Assembly: GCF_000250985.1 (NCBI RefSeq)
Contig: NW_013524651.1
Coordinates: 62,001 to 126,000, forward strand
Reading direction: 5' to 3'
Origin: Nematocida parisii ERTm1
Taxonomy: Eukaryota; Microsporidia
Length of the DNA: 64,000 nt
In this document: positions 9,626 through 19,796 of the stretch, piece after piece
How positions within the stretch are numbered: position 1 is the first letter of the stretch
Layout: each line of letters starts with the position of its first letter
Notes under the pieces: generated by a model
The model's database searches: none
What the model saw: the letters and a program-made list of their open reading frames with translations, nothing else
What the model was told of the DNA's origin: nothing
Position numbers and translations under genes: made by a program

Positions 9626-12469
9626 ATGAGAAGCATTAAGATATTATTAATTATATTCCTACTATGCATCTTGATCGCAATTGGAATAGTTGTATATGAA
9701 ATAAGAGAAGAGATAAGTGAAAGTGAAAGTGAAACTAGCAGCGAGGCATATGATAGCACAGCAAATACTATAATAAAGCCATCTACCAGTGCTCAAAAAA
9801 ACCCCGATCCATCCACACAACAGAACCAAAATCAAACTACAGCAATAGTAGCGCCTGGTGTTGTTACTATCAATCCACGTTCTTATATGGTTAATAAACC
9901 CAGTAATGATAACATGGCACCGACAGCATTAACCACTTCTAAAGTAGGAGTATCCAATAGATGCACTGTAGACAGTACATCTTCATTGGGCAATGTTTCT
10001 ACTAAAGAAAATCAAGGTAATATTCACGATTTGGATTCTAAAAAATCAAAAGAGCAAACTCAAAGTACCCAGTCCTCAGTAAATCTTGAGAAAGATGATT
10101 TGGCTAAAAAGGCAGCTGCACCTACAAAATCTACAGCCAGTGGAAGCAGATTGTATCCACGGTTAGAGGATGATATTAATGACGAAAGAGTTTCTATAGA
10201 TTCTTCGCCAAAATATACAGAATCCACTACTGTTTATGCACATAAACCAACACAATTAAGTGCAGAGCCTGTTACTTCACATGCTGCATTAGACTTGGAT
10301 GGCCAGCAGACTACATCCCTATCTAGAGGAATAGATGCAGTTTCTAGTATAACTAAAGAAAAAGAAAAGGAGGAACAAAAAGACTCTAGAAGTTCACCAG
10401 AGTTAAAACAAGAAAATGGCTTAAAACAGACTGCTCGTATAAATGAGGAAGAGGAAGAGGAAGAAGAAGAAAAGCATCTAGAGTCTAATACATCATCATT
10501 TGATATAATTGATCCTGTTAACGAGTCTATGCCAATTAATACAGAAGGGGTGATTGCCGCCATTACGCCACCTGCTGCAGACCAGAGATCTAATTCTACA
10601 TCAGCTATTCCTGTGAAAGAAGAAAAGTCTAATGCATCATCATTTGATATAATTGATTCTAATGATGAATCTAGATCCATTGAGGAGATAAAAGCAGTTT
10701 CCACCATCACACCACCTGCTGCAGGCCAGAGCTCTGGTTCTACACCGGCTATTTTGGTGGAAGAAGAAGTAAAGAACGAAGAGCATTTAGAGGGTATAGA
10801 GAAATCATTTGAAATGATTGGTTCTAATCTAGATGGTGACACAGCAGAAGAAAAAGAACTGGTTAGTATGCTAAATGCTATTGCTAAATTAAACCCAGAC
10901 TTACCAAAAGTAAACTATTCTAATGACACAGAAATTATTAATGCAATTATTAAGAACAAAGATGTGGTTGTAATTAAAAAACAAGACGATTTTGATATAA
11001 ACAAATCTTTTCTACAAATCACACTATGGGAAGTGCTAAACGGCGTTGCTAATGGAGAGACATCACATAAGTATTCAAGTATGCGGACTACAAGAATAAC
11101 ATTTATTATTTCTTATCCTAAAGAACTTCAGCAGAATCCAATCATAGAGCACGCTCTGCTAAGATATTATGGAAATCTACCAATAAGCACGTCTTCTTTA
11201 ACACTTGAAGGATTTGAATTTGCAGCAAATGCTTCTATTTTCAACAAATATGGTATTTTTGATAAAATAAGCACACTTATACTCGCCGAAACCCGCATTT
11301 GCTCTAGTACATTAGCCCAATTAGGCGAGTGCTCAGATATAATCAGGTTGAATATTTGCAAGAACACAGTTATAGACTTTGATTCTAAGTTAGATCTAGG
11401 CTCATCAAAAATATTTATTGTAGAAATAGATGGAATAGACAGAAAGTATATAGATCCATTGTTAATTGGATTAGACGCAATGAATGGGATGAGTGAAATA
11501 TCTATAAGCAACATTGACTTTATGAGCACATCTACACTTAACAGTCTAAAATTTAGTAAAGTATTCGAATTTACTCTCAAAAATATAGTTTTTGATGGTT
11601 CACCTGACTTCTCTTTTCTTAGAAAAATGGATTGTCTTTTTACTTTAACTATGAATAATATTTTCTATTCGTATACAAATGAATTTAAAATAGAAGACTT
11701 GGATAGAATTAAGCAGAATCCAGAAGAATACTTAAGAATAACAGCCGAGCCAGAAGACTCCTCTGCTCAGAAACAAATAGAATTAAACAAGTCAGATGAT
11801 ATAGTAAAAAAGAACAAAGCAGTTGGCGGGTCTATTTCTCCTAAATTGGTTAATGTAGACAGCAAGTTATACAATGATTTAGGACTATGTAAATTAAAAA
11901 GCAAAGAAGGTAATAATTCATGTTATATGAATATTCAATTAGCACCTAAATCATTGGATGGTACAATGCCAACTAAATTTAGATTTAGCTTAGTAAAAAC
12001 CCGAATTAACGTGTGTCTCTATTCTGATGATTCAGAGATTCAAGATGTAATTGATTGTCTTAAATGCATTGACTTTCCATTCACACTGGAAACAGTTATA
12101 GATGAAATCAAATTAAATAGTTCCCTTATGGCATCAAATAATAGTGAAATAATGGAAATGATTTCTGATAGGCTATTTAAGTATGCAGAGCACAATAAGA
12201 TTAAGAAAATCACAGTTTTTTCCATATTTACTTCCACTCCAATGGATATGTACAGAGTTGTTATGTTTAATAGCAAAATGCCTACTCTTGAAGAAATGAC
12301 TCTATCTAATATTAAACTAACACCAACTAAAGCGTCTGCCCAAAACGATGATGAGAAAAAAGCATTGAAATCTTACTGCACTTTTATTGAAAAAGATTCT
12401 TCTTATAAAGAACTTCACATTGTAAAAAATGGAAATATTATGAAAATAGAGCAAAAACCAAAAAAATAG
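9626..12469 (+). CDS. membrane-anchored LRR-like protein with acidic internal repeats
   Basis: A 947 aa protein of unknown function. Seen: an N-terminal membrane helix (about 6-25), then a roughly 400-residue Ser/Thr/Glu-rich disordered region with a Glu run (about 275-284). Two near-identical repeats start near 290 and 337 (SSFDIID...ES...AAITPPAA-like), with a decayed third beginning KSFEMIGSN near 392. The C-terminal half (about 430-930) contains irregular leucine/isoleucine-rich repeats such as ISTLILAETRICSSTL and EISISNIDFMSTSTL, typical of LRR ladders. The helix could be a signal peptide or a type II anchor. Its neighbours are also lineage-specific. Confidence 0.72.
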   Translation: MRSIKILLIIFLLCILIAIGIVVYEIREEISESESETSSEAYDSTANTIIKPSTSAQKNPDPSTQQNQNQTTAIVAPGVVTINPRSYMVNKPSNDNMAPTALTTSKVGVSNRCTVDSTSSLGNVSTKENQGNIHDLDSKKSKEQTQSTQSSVNLEKDDLAKKAAAPTKSTASGSRLYPRLEDDINDERVSIDSSPKYTESTTVYAHKPTQLSAEPVTSHAALDLDGQQTTSLSRGIDAVSSITKEKEKEEQKDSRSSPELKQENGLKQTARINEEEEEEEEEKHLESNTSSFDIIDPVNESMPINTEGVIAAITPPAADQRSNSTSAIPVKEEKSNASSFDIIDSNDESRSIEEIKAVSTITPPAAGQSSGSTPAILVEEEVKNEEHLEGIEKSFEMIGSNLDGDTAEEKELVSMLNAIAKLNPDLPKVNYSNDTEIINAIIKNKDVVVIKKQDDFDINKSFLQITLWEVLNGVANGETSHKYSSMRTTRITFIISYPKELQQNPIIEHALLRYYGNLPISTSSLTLEGFEFAANASIFNKYGIFDKISTLILAETRICSSTLAQLGECSDIIRLNICKNTVIDFDSKLDLGSSKIFIVEIDGIDRKYIDPLLIGLDAMNGMSEISISNIDFMSTSTLNSLKFSKVFEFTLKNIVFDGSPDFSFLRKMDCLFTLTMNNIFYSYTNEFKIEDLDRIKQNPEEYLRITAEPEDSSAQKQIELNKSDDIVKKNKAVGGSISPKLVNVDSKLYNDLGLCKLKSKEGNNSCYMNIQLAPKSLDGTMPTKFRFSLVKTRINVCLYSDDSEIQDVIDCLKCIDFPFTLETVIDEIKLNSSLMASNNSEIMEMISDRLFKYAEHNKIKKITVFSIFTSTPMDMYRVVMFNSKMPTLEEMTLSNIKLTPTKASAQNDDEKKALKSYCTFIEKDSSYKELHIVKNGNIMKIEQKPKK
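10490..10790 (+). repeat. imperfect ~144-bp coding repeat
   Basis: Two direct copies, beginning near 10491 and 10635, code for SSFDIID...TPPAA...PVKEE-like units inside the LRR-like gene. A shortened third copy follows near 10803. Confidence 0.65.
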
Positions 12470-13247
12470 AGCAGTTAATATCAAACTATTTTATCAAACC
12501 ACGGTATAAACAGAAGTGTGTCTTTAGCCTGTATTATATAACTATAACAATTACCCAGCCATTTTAGATAAGCTACAGCTTAAAACATTATCATTATTAG
12601 ATAATAGAAATAAATCGGCTATACACAAACACATCTAATATTTACATTTATAATACACTGAGAGTATTATTTTTATTTAATGCCCTTTAAGAGATTTAGC
12701 AATTTGTTTCTATGACTATAATTAGAAATAACATGTGCATTTAGTTCTTTGAGTATTGTATTACGATTGTCTCTATGTATTTTCTGAAAGTATGCCAGAG
12801 AAAGCATGCTTAACTTTCCCATTTAACTTGCTGCTTTGTATTGAATTTAAGATTTCTAGTGAACTAGAGCCGGATGCACTCTGCATTAGTATGTCCAAAG
12901 AGTATAGTCTTTAAACCCCTACTCTAAGGCGCTGCTTGGCCGGCCTTTATAATATGCTTTGTTTTCTTTAATTTTCTCCAATAAATGTTAATGGTGATGA
13001 TATTGTAGGCAAAGACAGCCTAACCCGAACTGAAAATATAAATTATACATATTTTTCATTTAATTATAAATAATTCGTATTTATTTGAAATAATTCGTGT
13101 ATACACTTTAAAATAAAGCAGAATAATTCATAAAAATATATTGAAAAATTGGCTATAAACCAGCCTATCCTATTATCCAAACTAAATTTAATTTACTAGT
13201 GCTCCGAAAATACAGAAACATTGAAATACTCTATAATACTGCACAGC
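12470..13247. other. intergenic region with one small ORF and a 9-mer
   Basis: Between the LRR-like gene and the glutaredoxin gene. It holds a 49-codon minus-strand ORF (listed separately), a slightly GC-richer patch near 12895-12960 containing ggcgctgcttggccggcc, and the 9-mer TAACCCGAA at 13021-13029. Confidence 0.5.
12673..12822 (-). CDS. small ORF of 49 codons, unknown
   Basis: An ATG ORF of 49 codons, immediately preceded by a stop. The product is Lys/Asn/Leu-rich, starting MGKLSMLSLAYFQ and ending LLNLLKGIK, and predicted helical. I do not recognise it. Its upstream region lacks the T-tract/CC element, so it may be chance or a remnant. Confidence 0.25.
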   Translation of the reverse strand: MGKLSMLSLAYFQKIHRDNRNTILKELNAHVISNYSHRNKLLNLLKGIK

Positions 13248-13823
13248 TTACTCTATATCCAGAATAGACCTGATTGTTCCATTTTTTCTTTCTACTTTAA
13301 GAACATCCAGGCCACCCACAAGCTCTTGGTTTATATAAACTTGTGGATAAGTTGGCCAGTCTCCATACTCCTTTATTTTTTCCCTTACTGTCACTGAATC
13401 CAGGACATTCACACTCTTATAGTCACTCTCGGCTACTAAACCTTCTTCTTTCAGCATGTTTATAAGCTCTCTTGTAAATTTGCACTGGGGCATATTAGGT
13501 GTTCCTTTTATAAATATAACTCGTTTGTTTCTTTTTATCATGTCTATTGCTGCATTATACTCGCTTTCATTGAACTCTCTCTCTTTTTGTTTCACTGCTT
13601 CTATTTCTTCAATAGAAAAGACTTGCCCATATGCTAGTATGCACGGAAGTGCGTCTACACTGTATAGTCTCTGCAGTGCTTCTTCAAGGTCCTTTCTGCC
13701 TGTGAGGTCTATCTCATTAAATGTTTCCATCTCGTCTGTTATGTCTACCTCTCCTTTGTGCAGAAGAATAATTGACTTTTCTACTGCAGATTTTATTGAG
13801 TCATCGTATGTGTGTTGTGCCAT
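13248..13823 (-). CDS. monothiol glutaredoxin (Grx3/Grx4/PICOT-like)
   Basis: A 191 aa protein with a C-terminal glutaredoxin domain (about 92-188) of the CGFS class involved in iron-sulfur cluster handling. Seen: IKGTPNMPQC114KFT, DWPTYPQVYI with cis-Pro160, and the glutathione-binding G170-G171-LD. These match the Grx3/4 pattern KGTP..P.C, WPTFPQLYI, GGLD. The usual CGFS active site reads CKFT, keeping the Cys but replacing Gly and Ser. The 90 N-terminal residues may be a degenerate thioredoxin-like domain, shorter than in yeast Grx3/4. The gene is divergent from the RRM gene, with only 38 bp between start codons, so the two probably share a promoter region. Confidence 0.85.
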   Translation of the reverse strand: MAQHTYDDSIKSAVEKSIILLHKGEVDITDEMETFNEIDLTGRKDLEEALQRLYSVDALPCILAYGQVFSIEEIEAVKQKEREFNESEYNAAIDMIKRNKRVIFIKGTPNMPQCKFTRELINMLKEEGLVAESDYKSVNVLDSVTVREKIKEYGDWPTYPQVYINQELVGGLDVLKVERKNGTIRSILDIE

Positions 13824-13861
13824 TGGTTAAAAGAAATTCTCTGCAAATTATTTCAAAGCAT

Positions 13862-14563
13862 ATGGAAGAAAACATTACGCGAACTATTCTTATTACGAAC
13901 TTTCCCAAAACTGTGTCGCATAGTGACCTGCTCCGCACGTGCAAAGCAGCAGGGCCTGTACGAGAGCACTTTATCATGAACAGTAAGCATTCAGTCTTTT
14001 TTGTTTCATTTTATGACTTAAGAGCAGCCCAAAAGGCGCATGCTCTGCTTACAGGAGAAAAGAACAACTTTGTAGTGAAGTATACGATATCCCAGCGAGA
14101 AGTGCCTAAGGGAGCAGACAGCTGCACAGAAGATAAAAACCAAGGCACTGTGGTATATACTGCAGCAGAAGAGTTTAAACCAACACAGGAGTCAGACGTA
14201 ATTGATAGCATAAAGAAAGGAAAGGAGAATATTATCCGCTTCTACGACTCTAGAGAAGCATTAAAGTTTCTAAATATGCTAAAAGCAGAGCAGCCCAGAA
14301 GCTCGCCAAAGATGGCCTGGGATAATGACTTAAGAAAAAGAATAACCTTTCTTAAGACTGCAGAAGAAATTGTCAAAAATGCACCGGGTGGGTTTTTTAA
14401 AGGAATTGGGGACGAAGACCAACCAATGAAGAGGCGCATGGGAGAGCCTGCCGGAGCATCTGCAGACACCAAAAAGAAAATAAAGCTATCAACTAATTGG
14501 ATGCTTGAGTTATTTGATAGTTTTATTGCAAATAATGCAGATGAGATTTTTTCAAGTATGTAA
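13862..14563 (+). CDS. RRM-domain RNA-binding protein (Mei2-like or calcipressin-like fold)
   Basis: A 233 aa protein. Residues 6-80 look like an RNA recognition motif: TILITNFPKTVS as RNP2-like strand 1, and HSVFFVSFYDLRAAQKA as the RNP1 strand followed by helix 2. FYDLRAA is close to the FYDIRAA of Mei2-type RRMs. A second segment near 125-140 (IIRFYDSREALKFLN) may be a weaker RRM-like repeat, a layout also reminiscent of calcipressins. The middle and C-terminal parts are charged. I chose the ATG at 13862 over an in-frame one 90 bp upstream because the upstream stretch overlaps the divergent glutaredoxin CDS and is not conserved-looking. Confidence 0.65.
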   Translation: MEENITRTILITNFPKTVSHSDLLRTCKAAGPVREHFIMNSKHSVFFVSFYDLRAAQKAHALLTGEKNNFVVKYTISQREVPKGADSCTEDKNQGTVVYTAAEEFKPTQESDVIDSIKKGKENIIRFYDSREALKFLNMLKAEQPRSSPKMAWDNDLRKRITFLKTAEEIVKNAPGGFFKGIGDEDQPMKRRMGEPAGASADTKKKIKLSTNWMLELFDSFIANNADEIFSSM

Positions 14564-15033
14564 TCAGTTTAAGAATTTAGTAAACAACAGCACACATTTG
14601 GTGCTTTATAACCAATTAGGTAAATAAGTCGAGTATTTAAGCCAGGCAAGTTTTAATTAATTAAATGTGAATTATAAGTAACTCTTTCTTTATTTAAATT
14701 ATAGAATGTAGTGCTAACGGCAGGTGGTTAATGCACTCAATTGTTGTATGTAAGGAATTATAGACAAGGATAAGATAAAATGCATTTATTTCGGGGTATA
14801 TCTTTAATAATACACAGTCTGCATTTCTACTGAAGCATAGTACCTGCGTATATAATACTATATGGAGTCATGTAGATATGAAAATAGCATGTAGTAACTA
14901 ATCCATGCATTATAACTCTGAGTTATGTCTGTGTTGAAGTATATATTGCAATGTGTATAGGGCAGCTGATATATCTATTTCTGCATGTAGTAATAATTTC
15001 ATGCAGTACTAACATGTTAGACTAGGTATATTC
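14564..15033. other. convergent intergenic region, nothing recognised
   Basis: AT-rich 3' flank shared by the RRM gene and the RMD1-like gene. No ORF, tRNA signature or strong repeat is seen. Confidence 0.6.
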
Positions 15034-15999
15034 TTATTTTGCCCAGTTGAAATACATTGAAACTAGGCCTATCCCTATTTCCAGAGTTATGAGTATAATA
15101 ATAATTTTTTCCAGCCTTTCACCGCTCATTGTGTTAATATGCGTTGATAAGAGGGTTAGTATTTCATGGATCACATCACATTTCTGATTTACAATTTCTG
15201 TTCTACTCTTCAGCTCTAGGTAGAGCTTGAAGCTTTCATATAAAGAGGTATAATTTGGGTAGTACCACAGAATTTCTGGAGTATCTAAGATATTTGTAGA
15301 CAAGTTCAAGTTGAACTTTAGTCTATGCAATACTCCAATTAGTTTGACCACCTCTTCTCTTTTTCGAGTGGTAAACCCCTTTGCAACTATTTCATCTGGA
15401 AGACCTCTTACGCTTTCAATAGTTCTTTCTGCATGCCTCTCAAAGACATCAAGTTTAGTACTCTGGGCAAGTGCATTAGAAATAATCATTTTGTTATAGA
15501 CAGTTTCGTTGTCCAAATAGATCACATCGTTAATAATAGATGCGCCCTCTCTAACTATTCCATATCTAAAGTCTTCTCTCTCAACCAACTCCTTGCTATA
15601 GCTCTTTTCTTCAAAGAACTGCTGGTGTGCAAGTATTTTATCTCGTGACTCTTCACTTATCCCCCAGAATACAACCACTCCATATCTGAATATAAATATG
15701 TCTCCTTTTCCATTTGGCTCATTAGTCATTATATGAATGCATTCTCTGAAGTATATATTTATATCTGGGTATGTTGCTCTTTCTTTTAAGAATCCAAATA
15801 GCTTTATAATGTTAATCTTCTCTGCTGTGCACAGAACTAGAATGTCCTTTAGCTCTATTGACTTATCTATGTCGTTAGACTGTTTTTGTGCTGGCTGTAT
15901 TGTTTTTAACTCCAATGCCTCTTTCGAAACTCTTCTATTTTCTATTCTGGATCTTTTAGTGTCATTTGGCTCTGCATAGCCCTTTGCTTCCGCTTTCAT
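15034..15999 (-). CDS. RMD1/RMND1-like DUF155 protein
   Basis: A 321 aa protein of the DUF155 family (yeast RMD1/RMD8, animal RMND1). Seen: a basic N-terminus, then the domain core at about 90-270 with GDIFIFRYGVVVFWGIS, the hallmark FxxGxxVFW segment, and DVIYLDNETVYNKMIISNALAQS. A C-terminal membrane helix lies near 298-316. In other fungi DUF155 proteins act at mitochondria or in meiotic division; here the target could be the mitosome or another membrane (inference). There is no classic targeting peptide. The length is in the lower family range. Confidence 0.82.
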   Translation of the reverse strand: MKAEAKGYAEPNDTKRSRIENRRVSKEALELKTIQPAQKQSNDIDKSIELKDILVLCTAEKINIIKLFGFLKERATYPDINIYFRECIHIMTNEPNGKGDIFIFRYGVVVFWGISEESRDKILAHQQFFEEKSYSKELVEREDFRYGIVREGASIINDVIYLDNETVYNKMIISNALAQSTKLDVFERHAERTIESVRGLPDEIVAKGFTTRKREEVVKLIGVLHRLKFNLNLSTNILDTPEILWYYPNYTSLYESFKLYLELKSRTEIVNQKCDVIHEILTLLSTHINTMSGERLEKIIIILITLEIGIGLVSMYFNWAK

Positions 16000-18555
16000 T
16001 TTGTCTTTTTATTTTTGTGTAGTTTCATTAAATATATGCGGGTTACAGATTTAATTGGTTGCTCCAATGAAAGAAAGCAGAAAAACAATTGGTTTTATAA
16101 AAGATGAAAATACTCCGAGAGGAAAGAACAAATAAATAATTAAAATATAGGGGGTCCAAGCAGCAGGCCAGAAGATAATAATTAACGGATATTTTTATGC
16201 AAAAATTTCGAGCTGTGTACTATAATATTACACTTAATAAGAAATTTAAATATTTAGCAAATCACAAAGAGCTGGCTCATTTAAAATCATTGTTACAGGC
16301 GCCTGCATGGCATAATATGCCATAGAGTTTCAGCTAGCACCATAAGACTGTATAAAACTATATGGGGCTCTAAAAATTTGAACTTGTATCTTTAATTTCT
16401 GTATAATTTAGAGTATGATAAGTTGGTTATTCCCTTGTGCATTATTAAAACTCATGCCAATTTTTTATTATTCTTATCTTATATAGTTTCAATTTCCAAT
16501 TATGCAACTCTATAAGACTTCGCGGATGTGGGCGTGAGGCTCCCACATGAGATATGGTTCCTCTCCTACGATAGAAACCAACATAATATAATTCAGAAAT
16601 CACTTAAAATTGCCTTTTATAGTAACTCTGTTTAAGATGCACTTTGAAGTAAGACATGTATTTATTCAATATTCTCGTATATGTACACAATTAGAACATG
16701 TTGAACAGATAATTTATGTCTACTTGATGCATTTCAAATTGCATGCTTCTTTATTTCTAGTTTATTAGCTGAACTAAGTGCAATGACTATTTTATAAATA
16801 GAAGAAAACTTTCACATAATAGCAAGTCACATTTAGTAGAAATCTAAAATACACTATTTTTAGTAGAAGTATATCTCTATTTTTCAAATAATTCTTCCTG
16901 TTATATAGCATTTCATGGGTATTCTAAGAATATATGTAATTAAGAGAAACAAATATAAATTCTTGAATGTAAAATACTTCAATAAAATTACTAATTGTTT
17001 CATCCATTCTATTATATTCAATGGAAATTGGTATAACTTCTCATATGCTATGAGTATTATATTTATTGGCAGCCTATTAATTTTATTCTATAAATAAATT
17101 AAAGAATATAAGTTAAGGTTGTATAAGTCGAAACAAACTATGGTATATTTGCTATCGAATGAGTGGTATCTCTTTAACTAGCACAATTTTCTATCTTCAG
17201 TGCTTCTGGCTATTTCTAGGATTAAGTTTAATATAATTATTAAAATAAAATGTACACATTTAAATTTTCAAATATGTACCCCTTATAATTTATTCAATTT
17301 CATTCTTATATAAATAAAAATAAAATAGTCACATGGTATAATAAGCAAATACTTTGCTAAAGAACACCAATAGACAAACCATCCTAGAATTATACTATAG
17401 GAACACAACAGTGTGCAGTATATAGTGGGTTTAAATAGACACAAGTAGTATTAAATATATATGCATGGTGTGAATATTTTACAACTTAGTATAAATACGG
17501 TCAAAGTTAAACACTATGGTAATATAAATATAATTATCTACATAGCTTTTCTTCCTTTGGTTTGTTACTTATGTAATCACAGTAAACAGTTTAAATTCGT
17601 ATGTGGTTAGTAATTTATAAAAAAATCAGAATAGCTCGAAATATACTGTAGGTTATATTAAAAATAAAGTAAGGAATTATATTATTTATAGTCAATTTTA
17701 TTTATTCTACTTTATAAGTAGTTAAATTAATAAGAAGCAAAAATTTAAATAAAATACAGTCATAATAACATAATTGCAGGTAGTCAAGTTAACAATTAAT
17801 GATATTAAAGAGCTATTACATTACTACATATCACAAATGCATATATTAATGGTTAGAGTTGTTTTCTTAGGAAAAGGCATTCTTAAACTTTGGCTTTTAT
17901 TGAATTTGTATACGTATTTATAAACCGTATAATCAATTTAATTTATGTTGACTTGTTGTGCCAACAATAATTTCTGATCTAATCTGTGCTGTCATGTTTA
18001 TGTAAATATTACAATAACTCATGCCACGCTAAACCAATGCTATTCTTAGCACACAACAGTTAGAACAAGTACGATTTCTTGCATTAAGCCATATATTAGG
18101 CTATGCGCTTAAAATAGAGTACTATTCATGCCATTATGTATAATTATTTTCGGGTTATTGTATAAGTTTTCTGATGATTCAAAGAAATACTCTTTGAAAA
18201 AATATTCTTAGTTTTATAAATTATTTTTATGAAGAATAGTTACTACATAGTATGAAAAATAAATATAAGTTGTTCTAGAGAATTATTAAATAAATTTAAT
18301 AAACACTCCATTCTATCGAAGAAAACACCATACGAGTATGCCCTGCCACATGTTCTGAAATGCACGAAAAACTAAATACAATTACATGAGTTGCTAAAGA
18401 AAGTAAAGTATGCTAACAGCAAATACTCTTATTACAGAGTTGCAAATTTGAATAGTTTTGGTCGTTATAGCAAATATATTTCTACCAACCAATCTTGGCT
18501 CTAAACTTCAATTTCTATTATATTTGGGTTATAAGAATTAGTAAACTATGATTTA
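16000..18555. other. 2.5-kb gene-poor region
   Basis: The longest stretch here without a convincing gene. It holds a GC-rich island with two potential hairpins (16515-16585, listed separately), a perfect 8-bp-arm palindrome at 16307-16323 (ATGGCATA-A-TATGCCAT), a 9-mer TTCGGGTTA at 18149-18157, and a 60-codon ORF at 16915-17097 ending in a hydrophobic segment, which I do not trust. A non-coding RNA gene or decayed genes are possible. Confidence 0.5.
16515..16585. other. GC-rich island with two potential hairpins
   Basis: A sharply GC-richer patch in AT-rich DNA. ATGTGGG and CCCACAT form a 7-bp stem around a 9-nt loop (about 16525-16547). GGTT and AACC flank a second possible stem (about 16556-16580). 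It does not fold into a tRNA cloverleaf by eye. It could be a structured RNA or a mobile-element scrap; the strand is unknown. Confidence 0.3.
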
Positions 18556-18807
18556 TTAAAGAGTGTTGGCTGCAATTGATCTTCTCTGGTTAATCTTCAT
18601 GTATTTTTTCAAGTGTCTCATTCTACCAGTTCCTTGTGCTCTTCTTCCTTGTGCTTTTGGTGATCCTGGGTTTCTCCATCTTCTTTCTGGGTATGCACAG
18701 CTTGAACAACTGTGCTTCTGTTTGTGATATGACTCGTTACCACATCTAATACACTGAATGTGATTTCTCTTATTTCTCTTACCAAAACTTGTTGTTCCCT
18801 TTGTCAT
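18556..18807 (-). CDS. RPL37: 60S ribosomal protein eL37
   Basis: An 83 aa large-subunit ribosomal protein with the eL37 start [11 protein letters not shown] and a zinc-binding Cys set: CIRCG (C19, C22) and CSSCAYP (C34, C37). The basic RNA-binding C-terminus contains [20 protein letters not shown]. Length and motifs fit a complete protein. It sits alone between 2.5 kb and about 1 kb of non-coding DNA. Upstream (minus strand) is a T-rich tract followed by ACATCCC and a 12-nt gap before the ATG, resembling the element in front of other housekeeping genes here. Confidence 0.96.
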   Translation of the reverse strand: MTKGTTSFGKRNKRNHIQCIRCGNESYHKQKHSCSSCAYPERRWRNPGSPKAQGRRAQGTGRMRHLKKYMKINQRRSIAANTL

Positions 18808-18840
18808 TTTTAACTAACCGGGATGTAAAAATAAAAAGAA
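18808..18840 (-). promoter_or_regulatory. T-tract plus ATCCC element before eL37
   Basis: On the minus strand a T/A-rich tract leads to ACATCCCGG, ending about 10 nt before the ATG. It matches the T-tract plus CC pattern of uL22, APC11, V-ATPase c and Ub-eL40. It is probably a start-site/initiator signal. Confidence 0.45.
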
Positions 18841-19796
18841 TAAAGAGAAAAAAAACTGAATAAACAGAAATATTCACTAAAATTAGCATAGATCATAATT
18901 CAAGTGAAAAGAGAAAAAGTCGCATAGTTATGCGTGGAATGCTGCCTATGCATGCTTAATTAGACGCTATTTTCTATGAATGCATAAAATGATTGGAAAC
19001 CAATATAATATATATAACATATTATAAAATGAGAAGTAAAATTTAAATTATTTAGAATAGAAACAGCAGATTGTGGGTAAGTATTAGTAGCCAAAGATTT
19101 ACATTAACACTGTATTTTACTCTAGACTGCATTATAAGGATATTTTTCAAGTATTCTAATACATTTTATATTATACCATGCATTATATATTTTTATTAGA
19201 GAATAGAAAAATATATTTTATGTATAATAGTTAGCCTATTATTTTATGAATTTAATAAAAGAATGCAGGTTTACTTAGAATTATTTATGCACTAAAAAAT
19301 GATTTAGTGAAGTATTAATTAATTTTAAATAGATCAAAAACCATTATAGAGACTGTGGTGACACCACCACTCAAGCGCGCATGCCCGATACCGATCTTCC
19401 AATGCGCCTATTAGCGCGGTGATCCCACCTCGACAAAAGGACAAGGTTTAATAATCACAGATCAACTTTGGACTATATAAGTGGCAAGCATCCAAACAAA
19501 TCATGGGAGAACCACGGAAAACATTTACTACATGGCTCAGCGTCAGTAGCGCCACAAGGACTCCGCATCCGCGCGCACCCCCACATCCCAATAATCATAA
19601 TAAAGAGCATCCATCAATACTATCTCTATCTATCTTGAACTATGCTATCCGGGCGGTGACGGTGCCTCCCCGTGAGCACGTTAGAGACACTAACTATATT
19701 CATATTTTATGCAAATAGAATGAACTAATGCTTAAATTATGTACAACAAAGCAATTTTGGGTTATATGAATTGGTAAATTAAAAAAGGATCTTTTT
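18841..19796. other. intergenic region containing an LTR-like island
   Basis: AT-rich sequence upstream of eL37, then the GC-rich LTR-like island (19354-19681). The remainder shows no gene; the 72-codon frame at 19503-19718 lies within the island and looks incidental. Confidence 0.5.
19354..19681 (+). mobile_element. solo-LTR-like island
   Basis: A 328-bp GC-rich block in AT-rich DNA, beginning TGTGGTGACACC. It has a TATA-like ctatataag near 19474 and an AATAAA near 19599, the expected order of promoter and poly-A signal in an LTR. The 7-mer TAGAGAC lies immediately before it (19347-19353) and after it (19682-19688), as a target-site duplication would. The 3' end lacks the usual CA, no internal retroelement genes are present, and no second copy is in the window, so the call is tentative. 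Confidence 0.38.

Noticed and set aside
16915-17097. 60-codon plus-strand ORF ending in a hydrophobic segment
   Set aside because: Ile/Asn/Phe-rich composition expected from AT-rich DNA; no promoter element or homology.
18808-18840. A 5' intron in the eL37 leader
   Set aside because: No clear donor-branch-acceptor set is visible, and the CDS from [11 protein letters not shown] is complete without splicing.
19503-19718. 71-aa frame inside the GC-rich island
   Set aside because: Pro/His/Thr-rich with no signal or homology; it lies across the TATA/AATAAA part of the LTR-like block.
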